Assembly (NCBI RefSeq): GCF_900100175.1 | Contig: NZ_FNEM01000006.1 | Location: forward strand, 124,001-188,000 | Length of the DNA stretch: 64,000 nt | Direction of reading: 5' to 3' | From: Ferrimonas sediminum | GTDB lineage: Bacteria; Pseudomonadota; Gammaproteobacteria; Enterobacterales; Shewanellaceae | Part shown: positions 27,378 to 36,903 of the stretch, piece by piece | Position numbering within the stretch: the first letter of the stretch is position 1 | How the letters are laid out: each line of letters starts with the position of its first letter | The notes under the pieces: generated by a model | Database searches by the model: none | Told to the model about the DNA's origin: nothing | What the model saw: only the letters and a program-made list of their open reading frames with translations | Translations under genes and position numbers: made by a program

Positions 27378-27689
27378 AATACTCTCCTAACTGGACTCCC
27401 TCATCGCCATCGTGGCATGGAGCTGAGGAACATTCCTTTGTTTAGATCAACAATAGCGTCGTTGCCGGTCCTGTGCAGCGACGAACCCTTGATGCGTGTC
27501 TGCCAGGTGCAGACGCCGAAACTCCGTTTTACTGAAGGGAGACGCCTTTCAGCTGAACTGGGTGGACATCAAATAGAGTACCACTTGTAGCTAAAATTCA
27601 AAGAGTTATTAAGTTGGTCATGAATGACAGCGGCCCGGTTCCCGACCGCTGCTGCCAAAATGCCCCGTCAGAAAGGATGGCTGGTACTG
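27378..27689. other. Intergenic region between the two uspE genes
   Basis: 312 bp without a gene. On the minus strand about 65 bp upstream of uspE copy 1 is TTGTTGATCTAAACAA (27436-27451 region), an imperfect dyad. Around 27623-27650 there is a GC-rich hairpin (CAGCGG/CCGCTG) without a T tract downstream of uspE copy 2. No other structure is seen. Confidence 0.45.
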
Positions 27690-28613
27690 TTACGCCAGAG
27701 GAGAGCGGAACTGATCCGGCTTTAACGCCAGCAGGTCACACTGCAGATTATCGATCACCTGCTCCGCGGTGGTACCGAGCAGAGTTGCGGTGATCCCCTG
27801 TTCCCCGATGGTGCCCATGACCACAAGCTCGGCGTCCAGCAGCTTTGCCTGGCCGGAGATCACATCCTCAGGCAGCCCCTCTTTGACATGGCAGCGTTCA
27901 GGGAGGATGTTGAACTGGGCGCCGAGCGCTTCTACGTGCTCCTTGTGATGCTGGTGCACCGACTTGTTAAAGCGGGAGGAATCCAGCGCGGGCTGTTCGA
28001 TAAACATGTTTTCCGGTAATCCCGGGTAACCGTTAACCAGGTGCACCACTCCGTCGATGAGCTCGGCAAGGTTCTTGGCGGTATTAACGATGCGGGTATT
28101 GAGCTCCTGATGCAACGGATCCTTTGAGTCCACATCCACCGCAGCGATGATTACCCCTTGTGCCGGCCAGTCATGCTCTTTAACCAACAGTACCGGTACT
28201 GGCGCCTTGCGGATAAGGTGCCAGTCGGTTGGAGTAAAGATCACCGACTTAAGCGTGTCGTGGGCCTGGGTGCTCTTGACGATGTAGGACACATCGTTGT
28301 CCAGTACGTGGCGAATGATGCTTTCGAACACCCGCACGTTCCAGTCAATCTCATAATCAACAATCAACCCCTCTTGCTGCAGTGGTGCCACCAGCCGTTT
28401 CAGGTGGGCTTCATGTTTTTCCAGCAGTGCAGCCCGAAGCAATTCACGCTCCTCCTCGGACAGCAGCGCCCGTTTCTCATAGGAGAAATTAAATATGGTC
28501 AGAAACAGCGTCATGGGGGCGCCGGTTTTACGCGCCAGGTGGGCGGCGCGGTCTAAAGCGGGTTGTTGCTCTCGGGAAGGGTCAATCACGACCAGGAGTC
28601 GTTCACTGCTCAT
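27690..28613 (-). CDS. Universal stress protein E, copy 2 (paralogue)
   Basis: 307 residues from ATG 28613, chosen because GGAGG lies 8 bases upstream and the N-terminus MSSERLLVVIDPSREQQPAL then aligns with copy 1. It has two Usp domains as in copy 1, including the near-identical FTPTDWHLIRKAPVPVLLVKE and LVVMGTIGEQGITATLLG. The tandem arrangement and direction point to a local gene duplication. The upstream gap to fnr has a perfect 16-bp palindrome. Confidence 0.9.
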   Translation of the reverse strand: MSSERLLVVIDPSREQQPALDRAAHLARKTGAPMTLFLTIFNFSYEKRALLSEEERELLRAALLEKHEAHLKRLVAPLQQEGLIVDYEIDWNVRVFESIIRHVLDNDVSYIVKSTQAHDTLKSVIFTPTDWHLIRKAPVPVLLVKEHDWPAQGVIIAAVDVDSKDPLHQELNTRIVNTAKNLAELIDGVVHLVNGYPGLPENMFIEQPALDSSRFNKSVHQHHKEHVEALGAQFNILPERCHVKEGLPEDVISGQAKLLDAELVVMGTIGEQGITATLLGTTAEQVIDNLQCDLLALKPDQFRSPLA

Positions 28614-28668
28614 AGCGTTTTCCTCCGGACAGGGCCGGAACTCTGCCGTCAAATGGGAATAACCACTC

Positions 28669-28684
28669 TTTGTTCTAGAACAAA
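28669..28684. promoter_or_regulatory. Palindrome upstream of uspE copy 2 (Fnr/CRP-superfamily-like operator)
   Basis: TTTGTTCTAGAACAAA is a perfect 16-bp palindrome. It fits the Fnr spacing TTGNT-N4-ANCAA, with the central A of each half replaced symmetrically (8 of 10 consensus bases). It is 56 bp upstream of the uspE2 start. Confidence 0.45.
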
Positions 28685-28768
28685 ACTGGCACTTTCGCTA
28701 ATAGAGAAACATGTGCGGAGGAGGGCGAGCGACAACGCCCACCAAAAGGTGGGCGCAGAAACAAGGGG

Positions 28769-29527
28769 TTATCGAGCGATTCTGGCATTTCCAGCCAGGT
28801 CAGAGAGTCGCTCGAGATCTACAATAGTAATGTACTTGCCTTTGACTTCAATCAAGCCGGATTTCTGGAATCGGCCCAGTAAGCGACTGATGGTTTCGAC
28901 GGTCAGGCCCAGATAGTTGCCGATGTCTCCCCGAGTCATAGTCAGGCGGAATTCACGGCTTGAAAAGCCTCGATTGCCGAATCGCTTGGCCAGGTTGCTG
29001 ATGAAGGCAGCCAGGCGCTCCTCGGCGTTCTTCTTAGACAGCAACAGAATCATCTCTTGGTCACCCATGATTTCATTGCTCATCAGGCGCATGATCTGCT
29101 GTCGGAGTCTGGGCATGACGCCACTGAGTTGATCCAGAGTTTCATAAGGGATTTCACACACCATGGCGGTTTCAAGGGCCTGGGCGAAACTTTGATGCTG
29201 TTCTGAATGGATGCCATCAAATCCAATGACATCGCCGGCGAGGTGGAACCCGGTAATCTGTTCGTCGCCATTTTCTGTGATGGTATAGGATTTGATTGTG
29301 CCGGAGCGAATGGCGAACAGACTTTTCAGTGGTTCACCAGATTGGATGAGGATTTCACCTTTTTGTATCGGCTTTTTCCGCTCAATAATGGCGTCGAGTT
29401 TATCCAACTCATTGGCATTAAGAGTGAAAGGAATGCAGAGTTCCGACATGCTGCAATCATGACAGTGGATGGCACATCCACCGAACGCCGTCCGTTTTGC
29501 TCGATTGTTATCCAAGGTTCTGTACAC
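28769..29527 (-). CDS. fnr: Fnr/EtrA oxygen-sensing transcriptional regulator
   Basis: 252 residues from a GTG at 29527, which gives the length of E. coli Fnr. The 4Fe-4S ligands are present: C22 and C25 in [11 protein letters not shown]31, and a cysteine in MVCEIPYE near residue 124 (E. coli C20, C23, C29, C122). The effector domain, dimer helix and HTH with [16 protein letters not shown] follow. It activates anaerobic genes and controls cbb3 oxidase. It is flanked by uspE and the cco assembly genes, a conserved arrangement. Confidence 0.96.
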   Translation of the reverse strand: MYRTLDNNRAKRTAFGGCAIHCHDCSMSELCIPFTLNANELDKLDAIIERKKPIQKGEILIQSGEPLKSLFAIRSGTIKSYTITENGDEQITGFHLAGDVIGFDGIHSEQHQSFAQALETAMVCEIPYETLDQLSGVMPRLRQQIMRLMSNEIMGDQEMILLLSKKNAEERLAAFISNLAKRFGNRGFSSREFRLTMTRGDIGNYLGLTVETISRLLGRFQKSGLIEVKGKYITIVDLERLSDLAGNARIAR

Positions 29528-29576
29528 CTGATTGGCTTCTTCCTACGGTATGGTAAACCAAATCAGGCCGTTTTAG

Positions 29577-30266
29577 CTACAAAATTTGACCTAGAGCAAT
29601 AAAAAGAGTGTGAACTCCGTAGGCGATTAGCAATACTGAACTGATAAGTTTAAACCCCTTATGTACAAGGAGTTTTTTAAAGGCATCGGCGGCAGCCCCC
29701 ACAAGGAACATACTGGGCAGGGTTCCCAGGCCAAACGCCAGCATGGCGACCATGGTGTTGCTGATGCTGCCAAGGGACAGGGCCCAGATCAAGGTTGAGT
29801 ACACCAGGCCGCAAGGCAGCCAACCCCATAACAAACCGGCGAAAACCGCTTTAGAGGGTTTGGAGATCGGCAACTGGCGGCGGGCTACCGGCGCCAGGGT
29901 ATTCCACACCGGTTTGCCCAGCTTCTCCACCCACAACAGTGACCGGTTAAGATTGGCCAGGTACAGTCCCATCATGACCAACAGTACTCCGGCCAAAAGA
30001 CGTAGCCCAGCCAGCCAATGATCGACATTAAACAGACTACTCATGCCGGCAGCCAGGGTCGACAGGATCGCGCCGGCCATCACATAACTGGCAATGCGGC
30101 CGCCGTTGTAGGCGCCGAGCAAGGTAAACCGCTTGGCCAGGTTGGCCTGTTGATGGCTGGGCAGACCGTGAGACAGGGCCGCCATAATGCCGCCACACAT
30201 TCCCACACAGTGGGCCGACCCCAGCAGGCCGATGGTGACCGCGGCCCAGAAATCGAGCTCATTCAT
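29577..30266 (-). CDS. Sulfite exporter TauE/SafE-like (DsbD_2) membrane protein of the cco cluster
   Basis: About 229 residues from ATG 30266 (MNELDFWAAVTIG), six predicted membrane helices. The N-terminal GLLGSAHCVGMCGGIMAAL cysteine/histidine motif is typical of the family found beside ccoS in gammaproteobacteria, which is related to the DsbD/CcdA transmembrane domain and is thought to help metal or redox delivery during oxidase maturation. Overlaps the end of ccoS by 8 bases, so it is translationally coupled. It is the last gene of the ccoH-I-S unit before fnr. Confidence 0.85.
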   Translation of the reverse strand: MNELDFWAAVTIGLLGSAHCVGMCGGIMAALSHGLPSHQQANLAKRFTLLGAYNGGRIASYVMAGAILSTLAAGMSSLFNVDHWLAGLRLLAGVLLVMMGLYLANLNRSLLWVEKLGKPVWNTLAPVARRQLPISKPSKAVFAGLLWGWLPCGLVYSTLIWALSLGSISNTMVAMLAFGLGTLPSMFLVGAAADAFKKLLVHKGFKLISSVLLIAYGVHTLFIALGQIL

Positions 30267-30417
30267 GGCGATCTTTACGGTCTTCGTCAAACAGGATGTT
30301 AGACGCCTGACGATCCAGATCTTCAAATTGGTCCGATTTTACTGCCCAGAAAAAGATCACCACGGCGATGATCACAAACAGAATGGCGACCGGAATCAGG
30401 GTAAAGATGATACTCAT
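30259..30417 (-). CDS. ccoS: cbb3 oxidase maturation protein CcoS
   Basis: 52 residues: one N-terminal membrane helix (about 3-26, IIFTLIPVAILFVIIAVVIF), then FFWAVKSDQFEDLD, the family signature, and a short charged tail. It assists cofactor insertion into CcoN. It overlaps the 3' end of ccoI by 4 bases and the next gene by 8 bases. Confidence 0.92.
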   Translation of the reverse strand: MSIIFTLIPVAILFVIIAVVIFFWAVKSDQFEDLDRQASNILFDEDRKDRHE

Positions 30418-32780
30418 AGTTTTAATAGTCTCACGCTGTTGCCCACCACGATGAGGGAGCTCGCTGACATGCCGATGGCGGCCACATAGGGGGGAACCCA
30501 CCCCATCACCGCCAGAGGCATAATGGACAGATTGTACCCTAGGGCCCAAAGCAAATTTTGACGGATAACACGAACGGTCTTTTTCGAGATCGCAATGCCA
30601 TCGATGATCGGTGCCAGACTGTCGCCCAGCAGCACCAGATCGGCACTGCTTTTGGCCAGTTCGGTACCGGCGCCCATGGCGATGGAGATATCGGCCCCGG
30701 CCAATACCGGCGCATCGTTGACGCCGTCGCCAAACATCGCTACCCGTTGTCCCTGAGCCTGTATCTGTTTCAGATAGTGGTGTTTCTGCTGCGGATTCAC
30801 GCCATGGGTGCAATGATCCAATCCCAACTCCGTCGCTACAACGGCAGCATTGGGGCTGGGGTCGCCGGAGAGCATCTCGCAGCGTAGTCCCATGGCCTTG
30901 AGGGCGGAAATGGTGGCTTTGGCGTCTTCTCGCAGGCGATCGGCCAGGGAGAACCAGGCCAGTGGTCCCTGGGCATCGGCCAGCCAGATCTTGTTGTCAC
31001 TGACGCCGTGACCGGCAAATTCACCATGACCGATTCGATATTGATGTCCATTGACCCGGCCGGTGATGCCACTGCCGGCGATGTGCTCCACTGACTCTGC
31101 GGTGACATCACTACGCTCATAGGGCTTAAACACCGAGGCCAGCGGGTGGCTGCTGCGCCGCTCCAGCGCGGCGGCGACCATCAACGGGTTGAGACCAGAC
31201 TCCCTACCTGGCACCAGTTGATGCTCGGCCAACTGCCAGTGACCGTAGGTGAGGGTGCCGGTTTTATCAAACAGCAGGGTGTCCACCTTAGGCAGAGCTT
31301 CCAGAACCCGGGAACTGCGGGTCAGCAGGCCATGGTGGCGCAACGCGTTGCCACCGCAGGTCAGGGCTGCCGGGGTGGCCAGGGACAGGGCACAGGGGCA
31401 GGTTGCCACCAGCACAGACAGGGTGATCCAGAACGCCTGGGCGGGATCGATAAACTGCCACACCAGGTAGGTGAGCGCGGCAATGATCAACACTCCGGGC
31501 ACAAAGTAACGGGCGACCTTATCGGCCAGGCGGGCGATTTCCGGTTTCTCTTCGGCGGCCTGCTCCTGCAGCCGCACTATGGTGTGCAGCAGTTGGTTAC
31601 TGCCTATCTGAACAACCTCGACTTCGATGCTCTGATCAAAGTTGATGCTGCCAGCGTAGACGGCGTCGCCCTCGGTCTTTTTCACCGGCTGTTGTTCACC
31701 GGTGAGCATGGACTCATTCACCGAGGTTTGGCCGGATACCACCACGGAATCCGCCGGAATCGGCTCCCCGGGACGTACCAGGCAGCGGTCACCAATTTTC
31801 AGGGTTTTCGCGGCGACCTGGGTGTGGCCGGCCTGTTGGCATAATTCGGCGGTCAGCGGCACCAGCCGGTGCAGGTTAGAGCTGGATTCGGCGGCTTTGC
31901 GTCGGGCCCGCTGTTCCAGGAATCGCCCCAGCAGCAGGAAAAACGTAAACATCGATACCGACTCGAAGTACACCTCGCCGGTGCCCTTGAAGGTGGCGAT
32001 GCAACTGGCGGTGAAGGCACCGAGAATGGCAATGGACACCGGCACGTCCATATTGACCCGAAGTGACATTAATGAGCGCAGGGCACTGAAGTAGAACGGC
32101 TGGGCCGAGTACAGGGCCACGGGGGTGGCAAACAGCAGTGAGACCCAGCGGAAGTAGTCGCGGTACACCTCATCCAGATCGGTGAAATAGCCCATGTACA
32201 GGGCTACGGCCAGCATCATCACCTGCATGGTGGCCATACCGGCCAGCCCGAGGCGGAACAGGAACTGCTGTGAGCTTTTGGCGTAAGTCTGTTCTTTGCT
32301 GTCCGGTTGGAACGGCGTCGACGGGTAGCCCACCAGCGCCATCTGATTGAGAATCTCCGACAGCTTAATCTTGGCTGGATCCCAGCTGACGGTGGCACGC
32401 AAGGTGGTGGTATTGACGGTAATGCGGGCGATGCCGTCGCACTTTCTCAAGTGACGTTCAATCAGCCACGCACAGGCGGCGCAACTGATCCCCTCGACCG
32501 ACAGCACCACCGAATTGAACTTGCCGTCGCTGGCCACAAAGTCTCGCTGTACCTCATCGAGATCGTAGGCATCGAGCTGGGCCATGATGGCGTCCAGGTT
32601 CTGCTTACTGCCGGTTTCGGTACGGTAGCGGTAGTAATCCCCCAAGCCGGCATCGCAGATGGTCTGAGCGACGGCGGCGCAGCCCGGGCAGCACATGGGA
32701 TGGGACTGGGCGTCAATGATGACGCAGTAATCGGTGGACAGCGGTACCAGCTGTCCACAGTGGAAACACCCTTTATCCAC
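30414..32780 (-). CDS. ccoI: Cu+-translocating P-type ATPase CcoI/FixI
   Basis: 788 residues. An N-terminal Cys-rich segment (CFHCG, MCCPGC, 5-34) precedes a heavy-metal-associated domain with the copper site GISCAAC (98-103). The P1B ATPase follows: TGEQQPV, the transmembrane TCPCALS metal site, phosphorylation motif DKTGTLT, HP motif SSHPLASV, and GDGVNDAPVL. It exports Cu+ to the periplasm for insertion into cbb3 oxidase. Eight membrane helices are expected. It lies 11 bp after ccoH and overlaps ccoS. Confidence 0.95.
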   Translation of the reverse strand: MDKGCFHCGQLVPLSTDYCVIIDAQSHPMCCPGCAAVAQTICDAGLGDYYRYRTETGSKQNLDAIMAQLDAYDLDEVQRDFVASDGKFNSVVLSVEGISCAACAWLIERHLRKCDGIARITVNTTTLRATVSWDPAKIKLSEILNQMALVGYPSTPFQPDSKEQTYAKSSQQFLFRLGLAGMATMQVMMLAVALYMGYFTDLDEVYRDYFRWVSLLFATPVALYSAQPFYFSALRSLMSLRVNMDVPVSIAILGAFTASCIATFKGTGEVYFESVSMFTFFLLLGRFLEQRARRKAAESSSNLHRLVPLTAELCQQAGHTQVAAKTLKIGDRCLVRPGEPIPADSVVVSGQTSVNESMLTGEQQPVKKTEGDAVYAGSINFDQSIEVEVVQIGSNQLLHTIVRLQEQAAEEKPEIARLADKVARYFVPGVLIIAALTYLVWQFIDPAQAFWITLSVLVATCPCALSLATPAALTCGGNALRHHGLLTRSSRVLEALPKVDTLLFDKTGTLTYGHWQLAEHQLVPGRESGLNPLMVAAALERRSSHPLASVFKPYERSDVTAESVEHIAGSGITGRVNGHQYRIGHGEFAGHGVSDNKIWLADAQGPLAWFSLADRLREDAKATISALKAMGLRCEMLSGDPSPNAAVVATELGLDHCTHGVNPQQKHHYLKQIQAQGQRVAMFGDGVNDAPVLAGADISIAMGAGTELAKSSADLVLLGDSLAPIIDGIAISKKTVRVIRQNLLWALGYNLSIMPLAVMGWVPPYVAAIGMSASSLIVVGNSVRLLKL

Positions 32781-32791
32781 GCGGACTCCTG

Positions 32792-33268
32792 TTATCGAAA
32801 CCAGACCGACTGGTCTACCGGCAGGGCGATGCGTTGTTGCAGGCGCCAGCTTTGATCGAAGGCATCAATCATGACTTGCCAGTTGCCGTTCACCAGCTCC
32901 TCGGCCGGTACCGGGTAACGGCCACTGGCGTCCTGGGTCAGCATCATAATGCGATCGTGCCGGGGCAGGGTGGTGTGGTGGAATTCCACTTCGATGGCCG
33001 CGCCGTCGCTGGGGCCGCCATGTTGAATCAGGTACAGGGTGTCATTCTGTTGGGTTAACTCGAACACCACGCCCAGGTTGCGGGCCTGGGTGATGCGGGA
33101 CAGGTCCTGGTTAATCCCTTTTCCTTTTTTGTAGTAATCCTCGGCGACCAGGGCGACGGGATTGTCTACGGCAACCTTGATGGTCATCAAGGCGGCTATC
33201 ACAACGGATCCCGGTAACAGGATCAAAAACCATGGCCAGAACTGCTTGTACCAGGGAGTTGCATTCAT
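32792..33268 (-). CDS. ccoH: cbb3 oxidase assembly protein CcoH (FixH family)
   Basis: 158 residues with a single N-terminal membrane helix (about 10-32, FWPWFLILLPGSVVIAAL) and a periplasmic beta-rich domain. WYKQFWPWFL and the AEDYYKKGKGINQDL motif are typical of FixH. It helps assemble the CcoN subunit with copper. It starts the ccoH-I-S block, separated from ccoP by a terminator. Confidence 0.9.
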   Translation of the reverse strand: MNATPWYKQFWPWFLILLPGSVVIAALMTIKVAVDNPVALVAEDYYKKGKGINQDLSRITQARNLGVVFELTQQNDTLYLIQHGGPSDGAAIEVEFHHTTLPRHDRIMMLTQDASGRYPVPAEELVNGNWQVMIDAFDQSWRLQQRIALPVDQSVWFR

Positions 33269-33394
33269 CTAATTTACCTTCCAATGGACTGGGCCCCATT
33301 TTACGCGTTTCCAGGGCGGGAAACCAATCGATGGTGATGACATCCGCCGTCTGCGCATGGGCTGGCAAAGGGCAGTGCCGGAGTGTTAACAAAG

Positions 33395-33425
33395 GAAAAA
33401 AAGCCCCGCCAAAAGACGGGGCTGG
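33395..33425 (-). terminator. Terminator between ccoP and ccoH
   Basis: Minus-strand stem AGCCCCGTC/GGCGGGGCT with a 4-nt loop and seven T. It ends the ccoNOQP transcript; read-through may supply ccoH-I-S. Confidence 0.85.
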
Positions 33426-33432
33426 GTAGGGG

Positions 33433-34395
33433 TTAGCCTTGGCTCAGGCTGTAGACGTAAGCGGTAATAAGGTGAACCTTATCCTCGCCCAGAACGTCTT
33501 TCCACGCCGGCATCACACCGGTACGACCGTTACGGATGGTGTCTTCGATCACCTTACGGCTGCCGCCGTACAACCAGTTGTTGTCGGTCAGGTTAGGCGC
33601 GCCCAGCAGCGGATTGCCGGTGGCGTCCATACCATGACAGGCGAAACAGCCCTTCATGAACCCGGCCTGACCCTTGGCGGCCAGCTCGGCATCGTGCTTA
33701 CGACCGCCCAGGCCATACACGTACTCGGCAATGGCCGGGATCTCTTCGTCGGTAATGGGCAGGCCACCTTTAGGCATCATCATACCGCGTCGACCGTTCA
33801 TGATGGTCAGCTTGATGGTGGCCGGATCGCCGCCCCACAGCCAGGCACCGTCGGTCAGGTTAGGGAAGCCGGGGCCACCCTTGGCATCGGAGCCGTGACA
33901 TTGGGAGCAGTTCTGCAGGAACAGACGCTGGCCAATCTTCAGGGCGTCGGCGTTGCTCACCAGAGCTTCTACCGGTTGCTCTGCAAAGCCCTTAAAGATA
34001 GGACCATACTGGGCATCGGCCTGAACCACTTCCCGATCGTACTGCACGTAACCTTGATTCAGGCTGGTGCGAGCCGTATCGGCCGCCAATTTGGAATCTT
34101 CCAAAGACAGTACGCTCTGGTTGGACGATGTCCAGCCCAAAAAGCCTTTCCAGTTACCCAGGCCCGGGTATGCAGCCAGGTAGCCGAGGCCAAACACGAT
34201 GGTAAACACGAACATGTAGGACCACCACTTCGGCAGAGGGTTGTTGACCTCCTCAATGCCGTCGAAAGTGTGCCCCATACCTTCGCCTTCCTCAACGCCC
34301 ATCTTGTCCTTAATGCACCAGATGAGGATGGCAAGGCAACCGAAGATCACCCCGAGGGTGATAACGGTAATAAATGTACTCCAAAAGCTGGTCAT
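33433..34395 (-). CDS. ccoP: cbb3 cytochrome c oxidase subunit CcoP (diheme)
   Basis: 320 residues. Two N-terminal membrane helices (about 5-25 and 55-75; WSYMFVFTIVFG), then two class I cytochrome c domains with CSQCH (about 145) and CFACH (about 230). The axial methionines are in MMPKGG and MPAWKD. It passes electrons from cytochrome c to CcoO. It is the last gene of ccoNOQP. Confidence 0.96.
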   Translation of the reverse strand: MTSFWSTFITVITLGVIFGCLAILIWCIKDKMGVEEGEGMGHTFDGIEEVNNPLPKWWSYMFVFTIVFGLGYLAAYPGLGNWKGFLGWTSSNQSVLSLEDSKLAADTARTSLNQGYVQYDREVVQADAQYGPIFKGFAEQPVEALVSNADALKIGQRLFLQNCSQCHGSDAKGGPGFPNLTDGAWLWGGDPATIKLTIMNGRRGMMMPKGGLPITDEEIPAIAEYVYGLGGRKHDAELAAKGQAGFMKGCFACHGMDATGNPLLGAPNLTDNNWLYGGSRKVIEDTIRNGRTGVMPAWKDVLGEDKVHLITAYVYSLSQG

Positions 34396-34401
34396 CTTAG
34401 A

Positions 34402-34563
34402 TTACTCCTTAGATCCCTTAGGCGTGTTCTCGTCGTCAAAGACGAGGTTGGCCGCTTCATCGAATGCGGGCTTGCGCTTGGCGCTGTAAGCCCAGCCGAT
34501 GATGGCCAAAAAAATCAGCAATAAAACGAGGGTGACAATGCCTTGAAACGTTCCGTAGTCCAT
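34402..34563 (-). CDS. ccoQ: cbb3 oxidase small subunit CcoQ
   Basis: 53 residues; MDYGTFQGIVTLVLLLIFL starts a single membrane helix (about 8-27), followed by IGWAYSAKRKPAFDEAANLVF, of which GWAYS.KRK..F.EAA is the family pattern. It stabilises the complex. It is flanked by ccoO (10 bp before) and ccoP (6 bp after). Confidence 0.93.
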   Translation of the reverse strand: MDYGTFQGIVTLVLLLIFLAIIGWAYSAKRKPAFDEAANLVFDDENTPKGSKE

Positions 34564-34573
34564 CAAAGCCTCC

Positions 34574-35185
34574 TTATTTCAGAGCTGTGCCCAGAGATTG
34601 CAGGTAAGCAACCAAGGCGTCCATTTCGGTTTTACCCTTAATGGACTCGACGTCCTTCTGCAGTTCCTCGTCGCTGCCATAAGGTACGCCGAAGTTATCG
34701 CGGAAGATCTGAAGTTTTTTCAGAGTCGATTTACCATCCAGTGTGTTCTCATCCAGCCAGGGGAAACCGGGCATGTTGGACTCGGGTACCACGATACGTG
34801 GGTCACGCAGGTGGACGCGATGCCAATCGTCAGAGAAGCGGCCGCCGACTCGAGCCAGGTCAGGCCCGGTACGCTTGGAGCCCCACAGGAAGGGGTGTTC
34901 CCATACGTGTTCACCGGCAACAGAGTAGTGACCATAGCGCTCGGTTTCACTGCGGAACGGACGGATCATCTGGCTGTGACAGTTGTTGCACCCTTCACGG
35001 ATGTACACGTCGCGGCCCTCCATCTGTAACGCCGTGTAAGGGGTCAACCCTTTCACCGGAGTGGTGGTTTCGTTTTGGAAAAGCAGCGGCGTGATCTGAA
35101 CCAGACCACCAAAGCTGATGGCAATGATGGTGAAGATCGCCATCAGGCCGATGTTCTTTTCAATAATCTCGTGCTTGAATTTCAT
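34574..35185 (-). CDS. ccoO: cbb3 cytochrome c oxidase subunit CcoO (monoheme)
   Basis: 203 residues with one N-terminal membrane helix (about 12-32) and one haem c site [12 protein letters not shown] (about 63-67), plus the conserved [16 protein letters not shown] and a methionine ligand in [10 protein letters not shown]. It accepts electrons from CcoP for CcoN. Confidence 0.96.
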   Translation of the reverse strand: MKFKHEIIEKNIGLMAIFTIIAISFGGLVQITPLLFQNETTTPVKGLTPYTALQMEGRDVYIREGCNNCHSQMIRPFRSETERYGHYSVAGEHVWEHPFLWGSKRTGPDLARVGGRFSDDWHRVHLRDPRIVVPESNMPGFPWLDENTLDGKSTLKKLQIFRDNFGVPYGSDEELQKDVESIKGKTEMDALVAYLQSLGTALK

Positions 35186-35196
35186 TGCGCTTCTCC

Positions 35197-36654
35197 TTAA
35201 GCAGTTTGAGGCTGAAGTTCTGCCTCGTCCTGCAGTGAGCCATCAGGCGCTTTGATGGTGCGGTATACGTTGTACGCCATCAGCAACATACCGGTGACGA
35301 AGAACAAGCCACCTACGAAGCGAACGAAGTAGAACGGATACGAGGCCTCGAGAGACTCAACGAAGCTGTAGGTCAGGGTGCCGTCGGCGTTAACCGCACG
35401 CCACATCAGGCCTTGCATAACACCACTGATCCACATGGACACGATGTACAACACGGTGCCGATGGTTGCCAGCCAGAAGTGCACGTTCACCAGCTTGATG
35501 GAGTACATGCGGCCCTGGGCGAACAGGTTCGGGATCAGGTGATAAAGCGAACCGATGGACACCATGGCAACCCAGCCCAGTGCACCGGAGTGAACGTGGC
35601 CGACGGTCCAGTCGGTGTAATGCGACAGGGCGTTGACGGTCTTAATGGACATCATCGGACCTTCGAAGGTAGACATACCGTAGAAGGAGAGGGACACCAC
35701 CAGGAATCGCAGTACCGGATCGGTACGCAGTTTGTGCCAGGCGCCGGACAGGGTCATGATGCCGTTGATCATGCCGCCCCAGGAGGGTGCGAACAGAATC
35801 AGGGACATCACCATACCCAGAGACTGGGTCCAGTCGGGCAGGGCGGTATAATGCAGGTGATGCGGACCGGCCCAGATGTACAGCGCAATCAAGGCCCAGA
35901 AGTGGACAATGGAGAGGCGGTAGGAGTAGACCGGACGACCCGCTTGCTTAGGCACGAAGTAATACATCATACCCAGGAAACCGGCGGTCAGCAGGAAGCC
36001 AACGGCGTTGTGACCGTACCACCACTGCACCATGGCATCGACGGCTCCGGCGTACACCGAATAGGATTTCATGGTCCACAGGCCACTTTCGACGTCCACC
36101 ACTGGCACGGCCAGGGAGTTGACGATGTGCAGCACGGCAACCGTGATGATAAAGGCACCGAAGAACCAGTTCGCCACATAGATGTGCTGAACCTTACGCT
36201 TCATGATAGTGCCAAAGAATACAATGGCGTACGACACCCACACAACGGCGATGGCGATATCAATCGGCCATTCCAGCTCCGCGTATTCCTTGGAGGTGGT
36301 GTAGCCCAGAGGCAGGGTGATGGCGGCGGCCAGGATGATCGCTTGCCAACCCCAGAAAGTGAAGGCGGCGAGCTTGGGCGCGAACAGGCGAGCTTGACAG
36401 GTACGCTGCACCACGTAGTACGAGGTCGCGAACAGTGCGCTGGTGCCAAAGGCGAAAATTACCGCGTTAGTGTGTAACGGGCGAAGGCGGCTGTAAGTCA
36501 GCCAGGGGGTATCAAAATTGAGAGCTGGCCAGATCAGCTGTGCGGCGATAAAGACGCCAACCAGCATTCCAACGATCCCCCAAATGACGGTTACTACAGC
36601 GAACTGACGGACAACTGTATAGTTGTAATCAGTGCTGGAATTAGTCAGGTTCAT
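35197..36654 (-). CDS. ccoN: cbb3 cytochrome c oxidase catalytic subunit CcoN
   Basis: 485 residues from ATG 36654 (MNLTNSS) with GGAAG before it; a GTG 15 bases upstream is less likely. About 12 membrane helices of the haem-copper oxidase fold: histidine ligands in [42 protein letters not shown] and [12 protein letters not shown]. It reduces oxygen at high affinity for microaerobic growth. Upstream there are two Fnr boxes. Confidence 0.97.
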   Translation of the reverse strand: MNLTNSSTDYNYTVVRQFAVVTVIWGIVGMLVGVFIAAQLIWPALNFDTPWLTYSRLRPLHTNAVIFAFGTSALFATSYYVVQRTCQARLFAPKLAAFTFWGWQAIILAAAITLPLGYTTSKEYAELEWPIDIAIAVVWVSYAIVFFGTIMKRKVQHIYVANWFFGAFIITVAVLHIVNSLAVPVVDVESGLWTMKSYSVYAGAVDAMVQWWYGHNAVGFLLTAGFLGMMYYFVPKQAGRPVYSYRLSIVHFWALIALYIWAGPHHLHYTALPDWTQSLGMVMSLILFAPSWGGMINGIMTLSGAWHKLRTDPVLRFLVVSLSFYGMSTFEGPMMSIKTVNALSHYTDWTVGHVHSGALGWVAMVSIGSLYHLIPNLFAQGRMYSIKLVNVHFWLATIGTVLYIVSMWISGVMQGLMWRAVNADGTLTYSFVESLEASYPFYFVRFVGGLFFVTGMLLMAYNVYRTIKAPDGSLQDEAELQPQTA

Positions 36655-36762
36655 ATTTTTAGCTTCCACTGCAATTGCATGTTAACTTCCACGAACGAAG
36701 TTGGAGTAACGCACATTTCGATGCAAATTAACGCAAACGAATAACATTTGACCACTTCAAGC

Positions 36763-36776
36763 GTGATATGCATCAA
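36763..36776. promoter_or_regulatory. Second Fnr box, one mismatch
   Basis: GTGATATGCATCAA matches TTGATN4ATCAA in 9 of 10 defined bases. It lies between the predicted ccoN start site and the ATG, where Fnr could modulate or repress. Confidence 0.5.
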
Positions 36777-36808
36777 GGCAAGGTCATGATACTTGAGGTC
36801 GGTCAAAA

Positions 36809-36849
36809 AACCTAGCACAAACACCCGCAGTTAATTTGATCCGGATCAA
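36809..36849 (-). promoter_or_regulatory. ccoNOQP promoter with perfect Fnr box
   Basis: TTGATCCGGATCAA (36836-36849) is a perfect Fnr box. Reading towards ccoN, a -10 candidate TAGGTT (36809-36814) predicts a start near 36802, placing the box centre at about -41, the class II Fnr activator position. The same box is 55 bp upstream of the plus-strand lipoprotein gene and could control both. Confidence 0.75.
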
Positions 36850-36903
36850 GAAACGATGTGTAATCTATGTTAATAAAATCCTGTTAATTCAAGGTGGTAT
36901 TGA

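Noticed and set aside
35413-36477. 354-codon open frame opposite ccoN
   Set aside because: His/Gly/Asp-rich shadow of a conserved oxidase subunit, with no ribosome-binding site or domain.
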